Under the pieces are notes generated by a model. The model was not told the DNA's origin. It ran no database searches and worked only from the letters and a program-made list of their open reading frames with translations. DNA of 64,000 bases. Source: a gamma proteobacterium HIMB55. Lineage in GTDB: Bacteria; Pseudomonadota; Gammaproteobacteria; Pseudomonadales; Halieaceae. Positions 41,969 through 53,229 of this stretch are shown here, piece by piece. Both the position numbers and the translations under genes were made by a program. The stretch lies in NCBI GenBank assembly GCA_000227505.4, contig AGIF02000001.1, forward strand, positions 2,672,989-2,736,988, in the 5' to 3' direction. Position 1 is the first letter of the stretch; the number at the start of each line of letters is the position of its first letter.

Positions 41969-42652
41969 CTAGTCTTCTGACTCGCTGTCGTCGCCATCAT
42001 GGTCGAGGCTTTCAGAAGCCGTCTTCTCGCCGAAGGTGTCTAAAAACACTTCGCCTGTGGCAATGGCCAGAATGGGTAGCGCCCAGAGTAGTCCGACAAG
42101 CAGGGGTATCGAGCCAACAATAATCATCAGCATACCCACTAGCATCAGTCCGAAGTAACGCCACCAAAACTTGGTGATCGCTTTACGAGACGTCTCCAAA
42201 GCTTCCCAGACACCCATGCCTTTCTCTGTGATCAGGTAGGGCGCGAAAGCATAGGCAATGGACAGATAGATGCCCGGCAAAATGAACAGCGCGTAGCCGG
42301 CAATAATTAGAAGCATCATGATGATCAACATGGCCATCAGCTGCAGCGATTGGTTGTAAGGCTCAATGAGAGTAGTAATCGGCACCTCGCGTTGCGCCGC
42401 TCGCCGTATTCCCATGAGTCCCAGACCAACGCCGAGGGGTAGCATGGCGAGAGTGATCACCAATTCACCCCAGAAGCCTGCCCAGGTGAACTCATCTGAA
42501 GGGCCAAACAGCGATTCACTAATAAAGCCTGCAACAAGCGAAACCGCAACGTAAATGACAAGCGCCACCAAGTAGGTGCCCTTGAACCCCACTTGTTTTT
42601 CATAGGCTGTCGACAGAACTTGGCCAATGCGCCACTCGTTGTCAGAAGACAT
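41969..42652 (-). CDS. Multi-pass membrane protein, unknown
   Basis: 227 residues with about five or six membrane helices and an acidic C-terminal tail (SLDHDGDDSESED). Segments such as YLITEKGMGVWEALETSRKAI, between helices, resemble the conserved loop of a broad family of bacterial membrane proteins whose function is unknown. The ATG at 42652 has GGGAG nine bases upstream; a GTG two codons earlier is possible. It stands alone beside the dehydrogenase remnant. Confidence 0.7.
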   Translation of the reverse strand: MSSDNEWRIGQVLSTAYEKQVGFKGTYLVALVIYVAVSLVAGFISESLFGPSDEFTWAGFWGELVITLAMLPLGVGLGLMGIRRAAQREVPITTLIEPYNQSLQLMAMLIIMMLLIIAGYALFILPGIYLSIAYAFAPYLITEKGMGVWEALETSRKAITKFWWRYFGLMLVGMLMIIVGSIPLLVGLLWALPILAIATGEVFLDTFGEKTASESLDHDGDDSESED

Positions 42653-43005
42653 GCTCACTCCCCCAGTGATCCGTTTATCCCTAGATCATGTGTCTGCTGT
42701 CGCCAAATGGCAAGTTTGGGTGGCTAAGCATTGGTAGAGCAGAGGAGCAGAGGAGCACAAATGCAGGTGGACTAAAGTCGGCGTGGAGGCAGACGAAATA
42801 AAGTAGAGCTCGAGTAAGAAAGCGAATCCGAGCTCAAAAGGCCGATAAGTCAGAGCACAGGAAAAAGATTAGTGAATGGATACGTGGAAAATTGGATAGA
42901 GCTACTAATCATCCAATCCGAAAAGAGATATGACGCGGCACAGTGATAGACCTCCTCATGGAGTGATAAAGTTGATCCGACGTCAGCATTAAATCCGCCA
43001 CGCTT
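42653..43005. other. Gene-free stretch with an 8-bp tandem repeat
   Basis: These 353 bases hold no convincing reading frame. AGCAGAGG is repeated twice plus four bases at 42738-42757. The region must contain the promoters of the divergent membrane protein gene and the nitroreductase gene. I see no terminator or strong hairpin. Confidence 0.6.
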
Positions 43006-43686
43006 ATGAAGTATGACTACGACCCCGTTCCACTCAACTACCCGGATCCCTTGGACGATGAGGCGCTCTGCTCAAGGTCTTTAGAGCACTACGCGCGCTT
43101 ATCCTCCCGCAGAACCGTTCGAGACTTTTCGGATACGCCTGTGCCTAAAGCAGTGATTGAGGCGTGTATTCGTACCGCTGGCTCGGCGCCCTCGGGTGCC
43201 AACCACCAGCCCTGGCATTTTGTGTGTGTGAGCGATCCAGACATAAAGCGTGAGATTCGCAAAGCGGCTGAAGCTGAAGAGCGGGCCTTTTATGGTGGTA
43301 AGGCGGGCGATCAGTGGTTGGATGATTTGCAGGGCCTCGGCACTGACGCAGAAAAACCATTCCTGGAAACGGCACCTTGGTTGATTGCTATTTTTGCGGA
43401 GCGGTATGGTTTTGATGATTCTGGTGTGAAGCAAAAAAATTACTATGTGCCAGAGTCCGTTGGTATCGCTACAGGCTTGTTGATCAATGCTCTCCATGAG
43501 TTGGGGCTTGCGACGTTGACACACACGCCAAGCCCAATGAAGTTTCTCAACAAAATTCTTGAGCGTCCCTCGAACGAGCGCCCCATGATCTTGTTGGTGG
43601 TTGGTCACCCTGCAGCTGATGCGATGGTCCCCAGAGCTGCGACTATCAAGAAACCTTTGGAAAAGATCACTTCATTTTACGAGTAG
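43006..43686 (+). CDS. Nitroreductase family flavoprotein
   Basis: 226 residues of the FMN nitroreductase fold. The phosphate-binding Arg cluster [15 protein letters not shown] is near residue 34, followed by [16 protein letters not shown], and a late [16 protein letters not shown] segment contributes to the cofactor site. The wording [13 protein letters not shown] and the insertion after residue 90 resemble the iodotyrosine deiodinase-like branch, which reduces halogenated or nitro aromatic compounds. The true substrate is unknown. It is a single gene. Confidence 0.87.
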   Translation: MKYDYDPVPLNYPDPLDDEALCSRSLEHYARLSSRRTVRDFSDTPVPKAVIEACIRTAGSAPSGANHQPWHFVCVSDPDIKREIRKAAEAEERAFYGGKAGDQWLDDLQGLGTDAEKPFLETAPWLIAIFAERYGFDDSGVKQKNYYVPESVGIATGLLINALHELGLATLTHTPSPMKFLNKILERPSNERPMILLVVGHPAADAMVPRAATIKKPLEKITSFYE

Positions 43687-43780
43687 CGCCTTTTATGAAT
43701 GGCGCCACTCATTAACAGCGTCTTTTTTGATAAGCACCTTCTAGCAAAGAGTGACTTGATGCCTCTAAGCTTCGCTGCGC

Positions 43781-44332
43781 TTACTGCAGTAACTCACGCA
43801 TCCACGGGATGTGCGCTCTTCCCATGAACAGCTGCCCATCAATGATAAATGTGGGTGCGTCAAACAGGCCTGCCTCTTCTGCGATCGCCTGAGTTTCTTC
43901 AAGATCATCCTTTTTACTGTCGTACACAGCCGATGTCGACAAGCAAATTTCGTCTAGAAGGCGTGTGTCGTCGAGGTTTTGTTTCTTGAGCCAGCACGCC
44001 TCGAAGGCCTGTTTTACAAACGCAGTCCGATCGCCCGTTATTTGGTTGAGACGAACCAGCGCCTCAGTAGAATCTTCTGTGGCGGATTCACTTGGAATCT
44101 TATAACCGCGAACTGATGCATAGAGATATCTTAGTCGATGCTCCGACTCTGCTCTTACGCGGTGATGGGTTTGAGTTACGGTTTCATCATCGACTTGTGT
44201 TGGTAGCGCACGTGGGCGACTTGAGAAGGGTTGCCAGTCAATCGATACCCCGAACTCTTCCGCGAGCTCAATGATGGGTTCAAGCGCGAGGAAACACTCG
44301 AGTGACTTGAAGTCGATGTAGGCTTTAATCAT
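43781..44332 (-). CDS. DsbA-family / HCCA isomerase-like protein (second of pair)
   Basis: 183 residues with the thioredoxin-like fold of the DsbA / 2-hydroxychromene-2-carboxylate isomerase (kappa GST) family. The start is IKAYIDFKSLECF, and the cis-Pro loop PTFIIDGQLFMGR lies near residue 158. There is no CxxC motif at the expected N-terminal position; the sequence there is FKSLEC. It probably binds glutathione as an isomerase or transferase rather than forming disulfides. Its ATG overlaps the stop of the upstream paralog (ATGA) and has a GAGGTGG site. Confidence 0.8.
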   Translation of the reverse strand: MIKAYIDFKSLECFLALEPIIELAEEFGVSIDWQPFSSRPRALPTQVDDETVTQTHHRVRAESEHRLRYLYASVRGYKIPSESATEDSTEALVRLNQITGDRTAFVKQAFEACWLKKQNLDDTRLLDEICLSTSAVYDSKKDDLEETQAIAEEAGLFDAPTFIIDGQLFMGRAHIPWMRELLQ

Positions 44333-45006
44333 TTCACCACCTCGTTTGCGACATCGGGTGCTGGACCCGATTTACCTGAGAGTACCCAGCGGATGTAAGG
44401 CAGGTGCTCACGACCGAAAAAGATGTCGTCGCCAACAACGTAAGTAGGGACGCCATACATGCCTGCATCAAAGCGAGTTTCGAGAATGCTGTCGTGCATG
44501 ACTTTGCCTTCACCTGTTACAAAGGCTTCGAATTCCGAGCTATCGACGCCAGCTGACGCCAAGCACCGCTTAACGACCTCGATATCCTCGATATCCAATT
44601 CTCTTCGCCAGAACGGGGGATAAACCGCTTCTAGATACGCTGGGATTTGATCTCTGAAGTACAGATTGACGAACAAGAGGCCCATATTCGCGAGACTTGA
44701 GTCCCAGATCTTTTCAGTGCCTTTCAGGACGTAACCCTGCTTCTCGGCGTAACGTCGGGCATCCATGTAGGCGTAGCGAATGGCGTTCCATATCTTTGGG
44801 CTTCTGCCACTAGACTCAACGACCGCGCCTTTCTCCTTGCGCGCTGACCCCAAATAACTCGGTATATCGAGTGTGTAGGGTCGCCAGTCAAACGAAAGCC
44901 CCAGCTCTCGCTCCAGCGCAAGGGTAGGTTTTACGGAAATAAACGCATAAGGGCTTTTGATATCCAAATAGACAATGACGGGTGAGTCGCTTTTGAGAAC
45001 ATCCAT
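44329..45006 (-). CDS. DsbA-family / HCCA isomerase-like protein (first of pair)
   Basis: 225 residues, a paralog of the following gene. The N-terminal strand reads VIVYLDIKSPYAFI, with SPYA in place of a CxxC, which is the typical isomerase signature. The cis-Pro loop is VPTYVVGDDIFFGREHLPY near 195. The family member characterised in naphthalene breakdown isomerises 2-hydroxychromene-2-carboxylate using glutathione. Here the neighbours give no ring-cleavage context. The two genes overlap by four bases and probably encode subunits of one enzyme or two steps of a pathway. Confidence 0.82.
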   Translation of the reverse strand: MDVLKSDSPVIVYLDIKSPYAFISVKPTLALERELGLSFDWRPYTLDIPSYLGSARKEKGAVVESSGRSPKIWNAIRYAYMDARRYAEKQGYVLKGTEKIWDSSLANMGLLFVNLYFRDQIPAYLEAVYPPFWRRELDIEDIEVVKRCLASAGVDSSEFEAFVTGEGKVMHDSILETRFDAGMYGVPTYVVGDDIFFGREHLPYIRWVLSGKSGPAPDVANEVVK

Positions 45007-45204
45007 TGCTTCTTGCTTATTAATTCTTTTCTCCAGTTTGCATCGTCACTCTCGCTATTCAAAGAATTTAGTGCATTGGCGAGGGGGAAGGGGTGTTGAA
45101 TCAAAGCTGACTTGGGGGCAGGTCGTGGTGAGTTGATTTAACAGCGTTTTTCAGAGGGCTGGGCAAGGCCTGTGCAATCCGCGTGTGGGGACTATGAAAG
45201 CTAA

Positions 45205-47334
<2,130 letters not shown>

Positions 47335-47349
47335 TCGAGGGAGTTACAG

Positions 47350-47715
47350 ATGGCGTTCTGGTATCTGAGTGCGGCGGCACTTATTGCAGCGGTGGGCGCA
47401 GTGATTCACGGCTACGTTGGCGGTCGCATTTATCTCGGGCCCATCAACGACAGTGACCTTGAAGGCCTCACTAAATCATTAAGCGTTATCTCATGGCAGT
47501 TTTTCACTATCTGGCTTGCCGTTAGCGCTGGGGTGCTGGTCTGCGTTTCACTGGACGCCAATCTGGGGCTCCTGGCCTACCCCATCATTTTAGTGAACGC
47601 CTTGTGTGCGCTGCTCTTTGTTTGCCTTGGTTTCGCAGGACATGGGCAGCTGCTTAGATTGCCGGGGGCCTATGTAACAGGTGCTACGGCCCTCTTGGCT
47701 CTCTTAGCAATCTGA
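47350..47715 (+). CDS. Small four-helix membrane protein
   Basis: 121 residues with four hydrophobic helices (near 3-20, 40-62, 66-90 and 98-118) and few charged residues. I recognise no family. It follows the flavin oxidoreductase by 15 bases and is surely in the same transcript. It has a GGGAG site just before the ATG. It may anchor the enzyme or pass substrate, but that is inference. Confidence 0.65.
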   Translation: MAFWYLSAAALIAAVGAVIHGYVGGRIYLGPINDSDLEGLTKSLSVISWQFFTIWLAVSAGVLVCVSLDANLGLLAYPIILVNALCALLFVCLGFAGHGQLLRLPGAYVTGATALLALLAI

Positions 47716-47786
47716 CTTGCACGATTCTCTAAACAGAAAGGAAGCGCTCAATTCAAGTGGGGCGCTTTCTGAGAACGGAACGCTTT

Positions 47787-48443
47787 TTAACAGGAAAGTG
47801 CTTTCCACGAGGGGAAGGCGATCTCGGGATCGCCATCCTGCCACTGCGGATACTTTTTCATCACTTCAATAAAGAGCTCACTGGATACCAGGCCGTCTAA
47901 CCATCGTGCAACATTAGGATAGGGGTGGTCGTCCCACCACTTGAGATCGACATTGGCGAACTGCCTTATGAATGGGAAGACCGCTATGTCTGTGACGCTA
48001 AGTGAGGAACCGTTTAAAAATCGTGCGTCTCCGAGCCTCGGCTCTAGCGTGGCTAAAAAGGCTTCCGCTTGCCCTCGGTACCAGATCTCATCCTGTTCCG
48101 GGAATCGAACCGCATATTTGTAGCGATCGAGCCAATGCTTGAAGTCATCATCGCAAGCCGATATCAGAGGATCATCCAGCCCAAGGCCAGCCAGCCAAGC
48201 GTCGGGGTCGTTCTGATGCAGCGCCCATCGCATGACGTCGCGACTCTCTTCGATGATCGTACCGTCGACATCAATAACTACGGGCACGGTACCTTTCGGC
48301 GAGACCTCGAGCATAGCGGGTGGTTTATCCTTTAAGACAACCTCGCGTAAGCCTACGTTTATGTCCGCGTAGGCGATCGCCATGCGGGCGCGCATCGCGT
48401 AGGGGCAGCGCCGAAAGGAATAAAGAATAGGCGTATCTATCAT
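47787..48443 (-). CDS. Glutathione S-transferase family protein
   Basis: 218 residues. The N-terminal thioredoxin-like domain opens with PILYSFRRCPYAMRARMAI, the cysteine-containing start of omega/beta-like GSTs, and has the cis-Pro segment GTVPVVIDVDGTIIEES that binds glutathione. The C-terminal helical domain contains LSVTDIAVFPFIRQF. CPYA suggests thiol transferase or reductive dehalogenase-like chemistry. ATG at 48443 fits the family's start; a GTG seven codons earlier is possible. It is divergent from the aminotransferase. Confidence 0.85.
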   Translation of the reverse strand: MIDTPILYSFRRCPYAMRARMAIAYADINVGLREVVLKDKPPAMLEVSPKGTVPVVIDVDGTIIEESRDVMRWALHQNDPDAWLAGLGLDDPLISACDDDFKHWLDRYKYAVRFPEQDEIWYRGQAEAFLATLEPRLGDARFLNGSSLSVTDIAVFPFIRQFANVDLKWWDDHPYPNVARWLDGLVSSELFIEVMKKYPQWQDGDPEIAFPSWKALSC

Positions 48444-48568
48444 CCCTGCAGTGTACGTATGCACACTCGCTGGACCAAATCGAATGACATGTATTCAGTC
48501 AAATGATGCACACGAGTCGCATCATTACTTTGCTTAGTGCATTATTCCGTCCCTAATTTGGAGGCAGC

Positions 48569-49702
48569 ATGTCACGATCAAAAGCAAAGTCATCGACCTT
48601 TCATCCGCCCGTACGCACGTTGATGGGTCCTGGCCCGTCGGATGTTTCACCTCGGGTGCTCGCGGCATCAGCCCGTCCAACCATCGGTCACCTGGATCCG
48701 CTTTTTGTTGAGTTAATGGATGATGTAAAGGGTTTGCTGCAATACGCCTTCCAAACCGAGAACGAACTGACGATTCCACTCTCAGCGCCGGGCTCGGCTG
48801 GAATGGAGGCTGCCTTTGTCAATCTGGTGGAGTGTGGCGACAAAGTGATTGTATGTCAGAACGGTGTGTTTGGCGGTCGCATGAAAGAGAACGTCGAGCG
48901 CTGCGGTGCTACACCAATCATGGTTATGGATCGTTGGGGTGACCCGGTTGATCCGGAAAAGCTCGAGGCTGCGATTAAAGAACACCCTGATGCGAAGGTT
49001 GTTGCTTTCGTTCACGCTGAGACATCCACCGGTGTCAGGAGCGACGCTGAGACGCTATGTCGATTGGCAAAATCAGCAGGCATGTTGGTGATTATGGATG
49101 CTGTCACGTCACTCGCCGGTATCGATTTACAGGCGGATGCTTGGGGTGCGGATGTGGTGTATTCGGGAACCCAGAAATGCCTATCGGGCTTACCGGGTAT
49201 CTCACCGATTACCTTTTCTAACGATGCTGTCGCTGCGATTCAGGCGAGGAAGCACAAGGTTCAGAGCTGGTTTTTAGACATGAACCTCATCATGGGTTAC
49301 TGGGGCGAGGGTGCAAAACGCTCTTATCACCACACGGCACCGGTGAACGCGGTTTACGCTATCCACGAGGCGCTGTTGATGTTGGAAGAGGAGGGGCTAG
49401 AAGCGAGCTTTGCTCGCCATAAAGCCAATCACCTTAAGTTAGCAGCTGGCCTTGCGGAGTTGGGTTTGGAGATGGCGGTTGCCGAAGAATGGCGCTTGCC
49501 TCAACTCAACTCAGTATTGATTCCTGAGGGGCTGGACGATGCCAAGATCAGAGGTCGACTCTTGAACGAGTTTGATCTTGAGGTCGGTGCAGGTCTTGGC
49601 GAGCTCGCCGGCAAGCAGTGGCGCATCGGTCTCATGGGAACAAGCAGTAACGACGTCAATATCAATCGTTGCTTAACTGCATTCAAGGCAGTTCTAGCTT
49701 AA
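48569..49702 (+). CDS. Class V aminotransferase, alanine/serine-glyoxylate type
   Basis: 377 residues. The opening RTLMGPGPSDVSPRVLAA and GHLDPLFVELMDD, the cofactor Asp in VIMDAVTSLAG, and the PLP Lys in YSGTQKCLSGLPG are those of alanine-glyoxylate/serine-glyoxylate aminotransferases. These make glycine from glyoxylate. Alternative family members degrade purines or 2-aminoethylphosphonate, but the GPGPS and GHLDP motifs favour the glyoxylate group. A GGAGG ribosome site precedes the start. Glycine from here and from ltaE would be a substrate for gcvT. Confidence 0.87.
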   Translation: MSRSKAKSSTFHPPVRTLMGPGPSDVSPRVLAASARPTIGHLDPLFVELMDDVKGLLQYAFQTENELTIPLSAPGSAGMEAAFVNLVECGDKVIVCQNGVFGGRMKENVERCGATPIMVMDRWGDPVDPEKLEAAIKEHPDAKVVAFVHAETSTGVRSDAETLCRLAKSAGMLVIMDAVTSLAGIDLQADAWGADVVYSGTQKCLSGLPGISPITFSNDAVAAIQARKHKVQSWFLDMNLIMGYWGEGAKRSYHHTAPVNAVYAIHEALLMLEEEGLEASFARHKANHLKLAAGLAELGLEMAVAEEWRLPQLNSVLIPEGLDDAKIRGRLLNEFDLEVGAGLGELAGKQWRIGLMGTSSNDVNINRCLTAFKAVLA

Positions 49703-49724
49703 GGTTAGAGCTCGTTTTAGAGAA

Positions 49725-50795
49725 CTAGCGTTGGCTTGCCGCCGCTAGTTCCTCAACTAGTCGATCTATCAGATCGCTTGCCGATAGCTCTCGCGCTTGG
49801 CCTATACCTGTACCTGCCCAATAAGCTCCGTAGCCGGTTCCCTCTTGTTCTAGTGCAAGGGCGTTGAGCTGCTTGGAAAGATCATAGGTAATGGGATAGG
49901 GAGGAATGTCCTGCTTGTTCGCTTTGTTGCCCGGAGCTGTCATCTTGTTGCCAATGCCCCGCGCTGCGCGTCCGGAGATGGCGCGCGTTACCACGGTGTT
50001 AGATCCATGCGCGGTGCGTATTTGATCTCGATAATCCTCGTTGGCACCGGACTCAGGGCAAAGTAGAAAGGCTGAACCCAGCTGCACCGCGTCGGCACCT
50101 GCGCTCAGCACATGAGCAATATCGGCACCACTCATGATCCCGCCGGCGGCCACGATCGGAAGCGAAGTCAGACCTCTAAGTCTTTCTATCAACTCGAGCG
50201 TGGTTAGCGCATTATTCGAAAAGTCGTAGTCAGAATCGGCATCAAACGTCCCACGATGACCTCCCGCTTCAATGCCCTGTGCAATCAAACCATCGACACC
50301 GGTATTCAGTGCAAGCGCTGCATCATCAAGATTGGTGACGCTTGTGATGATTTGGATGTTTAAATTTTTGAGGGCATTCAGAATCGCTCTATTGGGTAAC
50401 CCAAAATGAAAGCTGATCAGATCGGGGCGATATTCCTTGGCGAAGTCAATGAGTTGGTGGTCATCCTTCGCGCTGGTATAGGGGTTTTTCAGTGAATCTG
50501 GCGCAGTGGCTTTGAGCGCAGCAAATTCGGACGAGAAACGAGCGACCCATGCAGTTTCTAATGTTGGATTTCGCTCAGGCTCGTCATGGCAGAAGAAGTT
50601 GAGGTGTAAAGGCCCTTCACTGAGCGCTCTAAACGCGCTTACTTGGCTGGCAGCGCTCTCCCAGCCAGAGGCGCCTAAGCCAAGCGCCCCTATAGCTCCC
50701 GCATTACTGACAGCAGCCGCTAGCTCCGGCGTTGATACGCCCGCCATGGGCGCCTGAAAAATGGGTACTCGCAGATTTAGGTCTTGTAGAAACAC
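49725..50795 (-). CDS. Nitronate monooxygenase family protein
   Basis: 356 residues of the FMN TIM-barrel family, which oxidises nitronates to carbonyl compounds and nitrite. Visible elements are IFQAPMAGVSTPELAAAV at the start, LNFFCHDEP near 65, GIEAGGHRGTF near 165, PIVAAGGIMSGADIAHV near 215 and GTGIGQARELSA at the end. The conserved His in the AGGHRG loop is present. It sits 23 bases downstream of an acyl-CoA synthetase on the same strand, so the two are probably co-transcribed. The role of the pair together is not clear. Confidence 0.87.
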   Translation of the reverse strand: MFLQDLNLRVPIFQAPMAGVSTPELAAAVSNAGAIGALGLGASGWESAASQVSAFRALSEGPLHLNFFCHDEPERNPTLETAWVARFSSEFAALKATAPDSLKNPYTSAKDDHQLIDFAKEYRPDLISFHFGLPNRAILNALKNLNIQIITSVTNLDDAALALNTGVDGLIAQGIEAGGHRGTFDADSDYDFSNNALTTLELIERLRGLTSLPIVAAGGIMSGADIAHVLSAGADAVQLGSAFLLCPESGANEDYRDQIRTAHGSNTVVTRAISGRAARGIGNKMTAPGNKANKQDIPPYPITYDLSKQLNALALEQEGTGYGAYWAGTGIGQARELSASDLIDRLVEELAAASQR

Positions 50796-50818
50796 TTAAT
50801 GGTTACGTCTGACGAAGC

Positions 50819-52372
50819 CTAATTAACTTGACGATCTAAGCCGTCCCAGAAGGGTTTGCGGAGCTCCGTCTTGAGTACCTTTCCTGCACCAGAGAGCGGC
50901 ATCGGCTCGTTCCTAAAGGTGAATCCTTTCGGAACCTTGTAGCCGGCAATGCTCGCGCGGCAGTGAGCGACGAGTTCTTCCTCGCCGGCAGATTCGCCTG
51001 CGTGAAGTATGACAATCGCATGGACGGCCTCGCCCCACTCTTCGTGTGGGATTCCAATGACGGAGACGTCTTGTACCGCGTCGTGGCTTATCAAGGCGTT
51101 TTCAACCTCTGTGGTGAATACATTCTCACCGCCAGTTACCACCATATCCTTGAGTCGATCGACAATATAGAGATAGCCATTTTCGTCAAAAAGACCCGCA
51201 TCCCCCGTGTATACCCAACCATCCTTCAGCGCTTTTTCGGTTTCCGCAGGCTTGTTCCAATATCCCATCATGGTGTGGGGGCCGCGGACAACGACCTCGC
51301 CTGACTCACCTACAGCGCAATCATCACCCTCATCACTCACGACTCGGACATCGTTAATCGGTGTGGGTCGACCGGCTGACTTGAGAATTTGACCACCGGC
51401 ACGATGGTCTTCGGGCGACAACATTGTTGCGATCGGTGCGAGCTCGGTCTGGCCATAGGCTTGAACGAGGCCGATATGTGGCCATAGCTCCATGCACCGC
51501 TCAAGGGTTGCAGCCGGCATCGGTGATGCGCCGTACATAATCTTTTCCATGCTCGACATGTCAGCCGTTGCTGCATTTGGATGATCGAGAAGCATTTTGA
51601 TCATGGCTGGCACAAGCAATGCGTGGGTAATTTCTTCATCGGCGATGGTCTCGTATACAGCTGTTGGATCGAAGCTTTGCATGACAACGTTGCGTGCCGC
51701 AGATAGCGTTGCAGCCATGCCTCCGGCGAAATCCGCCATATGGAACATAGGCGCTACGTGCAGGTAGCGCGATGATTGCCCCATCCCGAACATAGGCAGT
51801 GAACCCATGCCGCTTGCCCATATTGCCCAATGCGATTGCATGACGCCCTTGGGGAACCCAGTGGTGCCGCCCGTGTAAAAGATACCCGCCATATCGTCGC
51901 CGCCGCGCGTGGATGGTGCCGACGGATCGTTATTTTGAATCAATGTTTCCAGATCTAGGGCCCAGTCAGGGCAGCTGCCTTCCCCGATGAATATGCAGTG
52001 GCGTAGCTCGGCGACCTTTCCGCGTAATTCATCGACTTGTGCTGTGAAGGCATCATCAAAGAACACCACCCGCGTACCTGAGTCAGAAATGGCATATTCA
52101 TTTTCCGGCACTGCCCATCGTGTGTTCAGCGGTACGACACAGAATCCAGCCCAAGGGATGGCAAACAGTGCTTCATAATAGTTCGCACAATTAAGACTCA
52201 GAATGCCCACGCGATCACCCTCGCATAGCCCAAGGCTCTTTAGGCCGGCTGCAAGAGACCCGACTCGGTTCTGAGTCTTAGTCCACGAGGTTTCACTTCC
52301 CTTATAACTGGTCGCTACGCTGTGTCCGTTGAGTCGGGCTGCGCGTTCTATTAGGGACTGAAGTGCAATCAT
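50819..52372 (-). CDS. AMP-dependent acyl-CoA synthetase
   Basis: 517 residues of the ANL family. The phosphate loop YTGGTTGFPKG is near residue 170, the adenine motif YGQTELAP near 310, and the hinge and late motifs are YTGDAGLFDENGYLYIVDRLKD and VTGGENVF (quoted in parts, near 390-425). The catalytic Lys is in GAGKVLKTELRKP at the C-terminus. It activates a carboxylic acid, probably medium or long chain or aromatic, to its CoA thioester. It is upstream of the nitronate monooxygenase in one operon. Confidence 0.9.
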   Translation of the reverse strand: MIALQSLIERAARLNGHSVATSYKGSETSWTKTQNRVGSLAAGLKSLGLCEGDRVGILSLNCANYYEALFAIPWAGFCVVPLNTRWAVPENEYAISDSGTRVVFFDDAFTAQVDELRGKVAELRHCIFIGEGSCPDWALDLETLIQNNDPSAPSTRGGDDMAGIFYTGGTTGFPKGVMQSHWAIWASGMGSLPMFGMGQSSRYLHVAPMFHMADFAGGMAATLSAARNVVMQSFDPTAVYETIADEEITHALLVPAMIKMLLDHPNAATADMSSMEKIMYGASPMPAATLERCMELWPHIGLVQAYGQTELAPIATMLSPEDHRAGGQILKSAGRPTPINDVRVVSDEGDDCAVGESGEVVVRGPHTMMGYWNKPAETEKALKDGWVYTGDAGLFDENGYLYIVDRLKDMVVTGGENVFTTEVENALISHDAVQDVSVIGIPHEEWGEAVHAIVILHAGESAGEEELVAHCRASIAGYKVPKGFTFRNEPMPLSGAGKVLKTELRKPFWDGLDRQVN

Positions 52373-52506
52373 GAAGAGCTACCTATGCGTTATCGCATTT
52401 TCCTTATTTGGAGACTTAAGCTATTCATTGCGGTCGCTTGCGTCAATCGCATCCGTCCCCGGCGTCGAAAAATCGATATTTTCAGGGGCGTTTGCCCTTG
52501 CACTCA

Positions 52507-53157
52507 TTAACGCCACGCAAAGGGCGGTTGGTCGTAGTGAGAAACGCGTGTGTCTTTTCCCATCAGCACGACTTCACGAAACTGATAGAGTACGGCAGCC
52601 GTTGGCGCAAAGATTTGATCTAAACTAAGACGAACTGAGAGGATTTCTGTGCCTTCACTTTTGTTGGGTTGGAAGTGAGCAAGACCTTTCTTTGCCAATT
52701 CTGAGAAGGGTGCTGTATGTATTGAAGCAACTTCGCTCGGGTTGGGAGATAGCCCTTGCGCATCGCGGTCAGCCCAAACCACAACCGGTGTAATTCGGTA
52801 CCCCGAGCGCGTGTTGTAATCGTCCAGCAAACCCAGCACCGACGTTTTAGGGAGTTCGAGGTTTACCTCCTCGGTAAGTTCTCGCAGCGCCGCTTCCTCA
52901 GCGCTTTCACCCAAGTCTAATCGGCCGCCGGGCAATGCCCATTGTCCGCTGTGAGCGCGAAGTGAGCTCGCGCGGCGAGTTAGGAGCACCGAACCTTCAT
53001 CATTATCAGCGGTTATCACTACCGCTACGGCTGCAGCACGCAAGTCTCCAAGCGGTTGGACAATTCTTGTAAAACGGTTCAGCTGCGCTCGAGCGTGATC
53101 ACGTAAAACGGTGTCGTAGTGGTAGGAGCCTACAGGACGATCCAAGGTTCGACTCAC
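52507..53157 (-). CDS. NUDIX hydrolase, CoA pyrophosphatase-like
   Basis: 216 residues. The NUDIX box spans GRLDLGESAEEAALRELTEE and is complete, with Glu residues that hold magnesium. The preceding segment LLTRRASSLRAHSGQWALPGG resembles the CoA-pyrophosphatase subgroup (LLTKR...L..H.GE..FPGG). It probably cleaves CoA or a nucleoside diphosphate derivative. The start is GTG. It lies 72 bases downstream of the TPR-hydroxylase gene on the same strand. Confidence 0.85.
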   Translation of the reverse strand: MSRTLDRPVGSYHYDTVLRDHARAQLNRFTRIVQPLGDLRAAAVAVVITADNDEGSVLLTRRASSLRAHSGQWALPGGRLDLGESAEEAALRELTEEVNLELPKTSVLGLLDDYNTRSGYRITPVVVWADRDAQGLSPNPSEVASIHTAPFSELAKKGLAHFQPNKSEGTEILSVRLSLDQIFAPTAAVLYQFREVVLMGKDTRVSHYDQPPFAWR

Positions 53158-53229
53158 TATGCTATGCCATCGCGATTCAGCTGATGAGCGAACAGAGTAA
53201 ATGGATAGCTCGTCCGTCTCTGCACGAAT

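Noticed and set aside
47740..47775. AAGCGC/GCGCTT hairpin as a terminator after the small membrane gene at 47350
   Set aside because: The stem is short, the loop is long and no T run follows.
52371..52628. Hydrophobic-start frame between the acyl-CoA synthetase and NUDIX genes
   Set aside because: It overlaps the conserved end of the NUDIX gene on the other strand and lacks a ribosome site.
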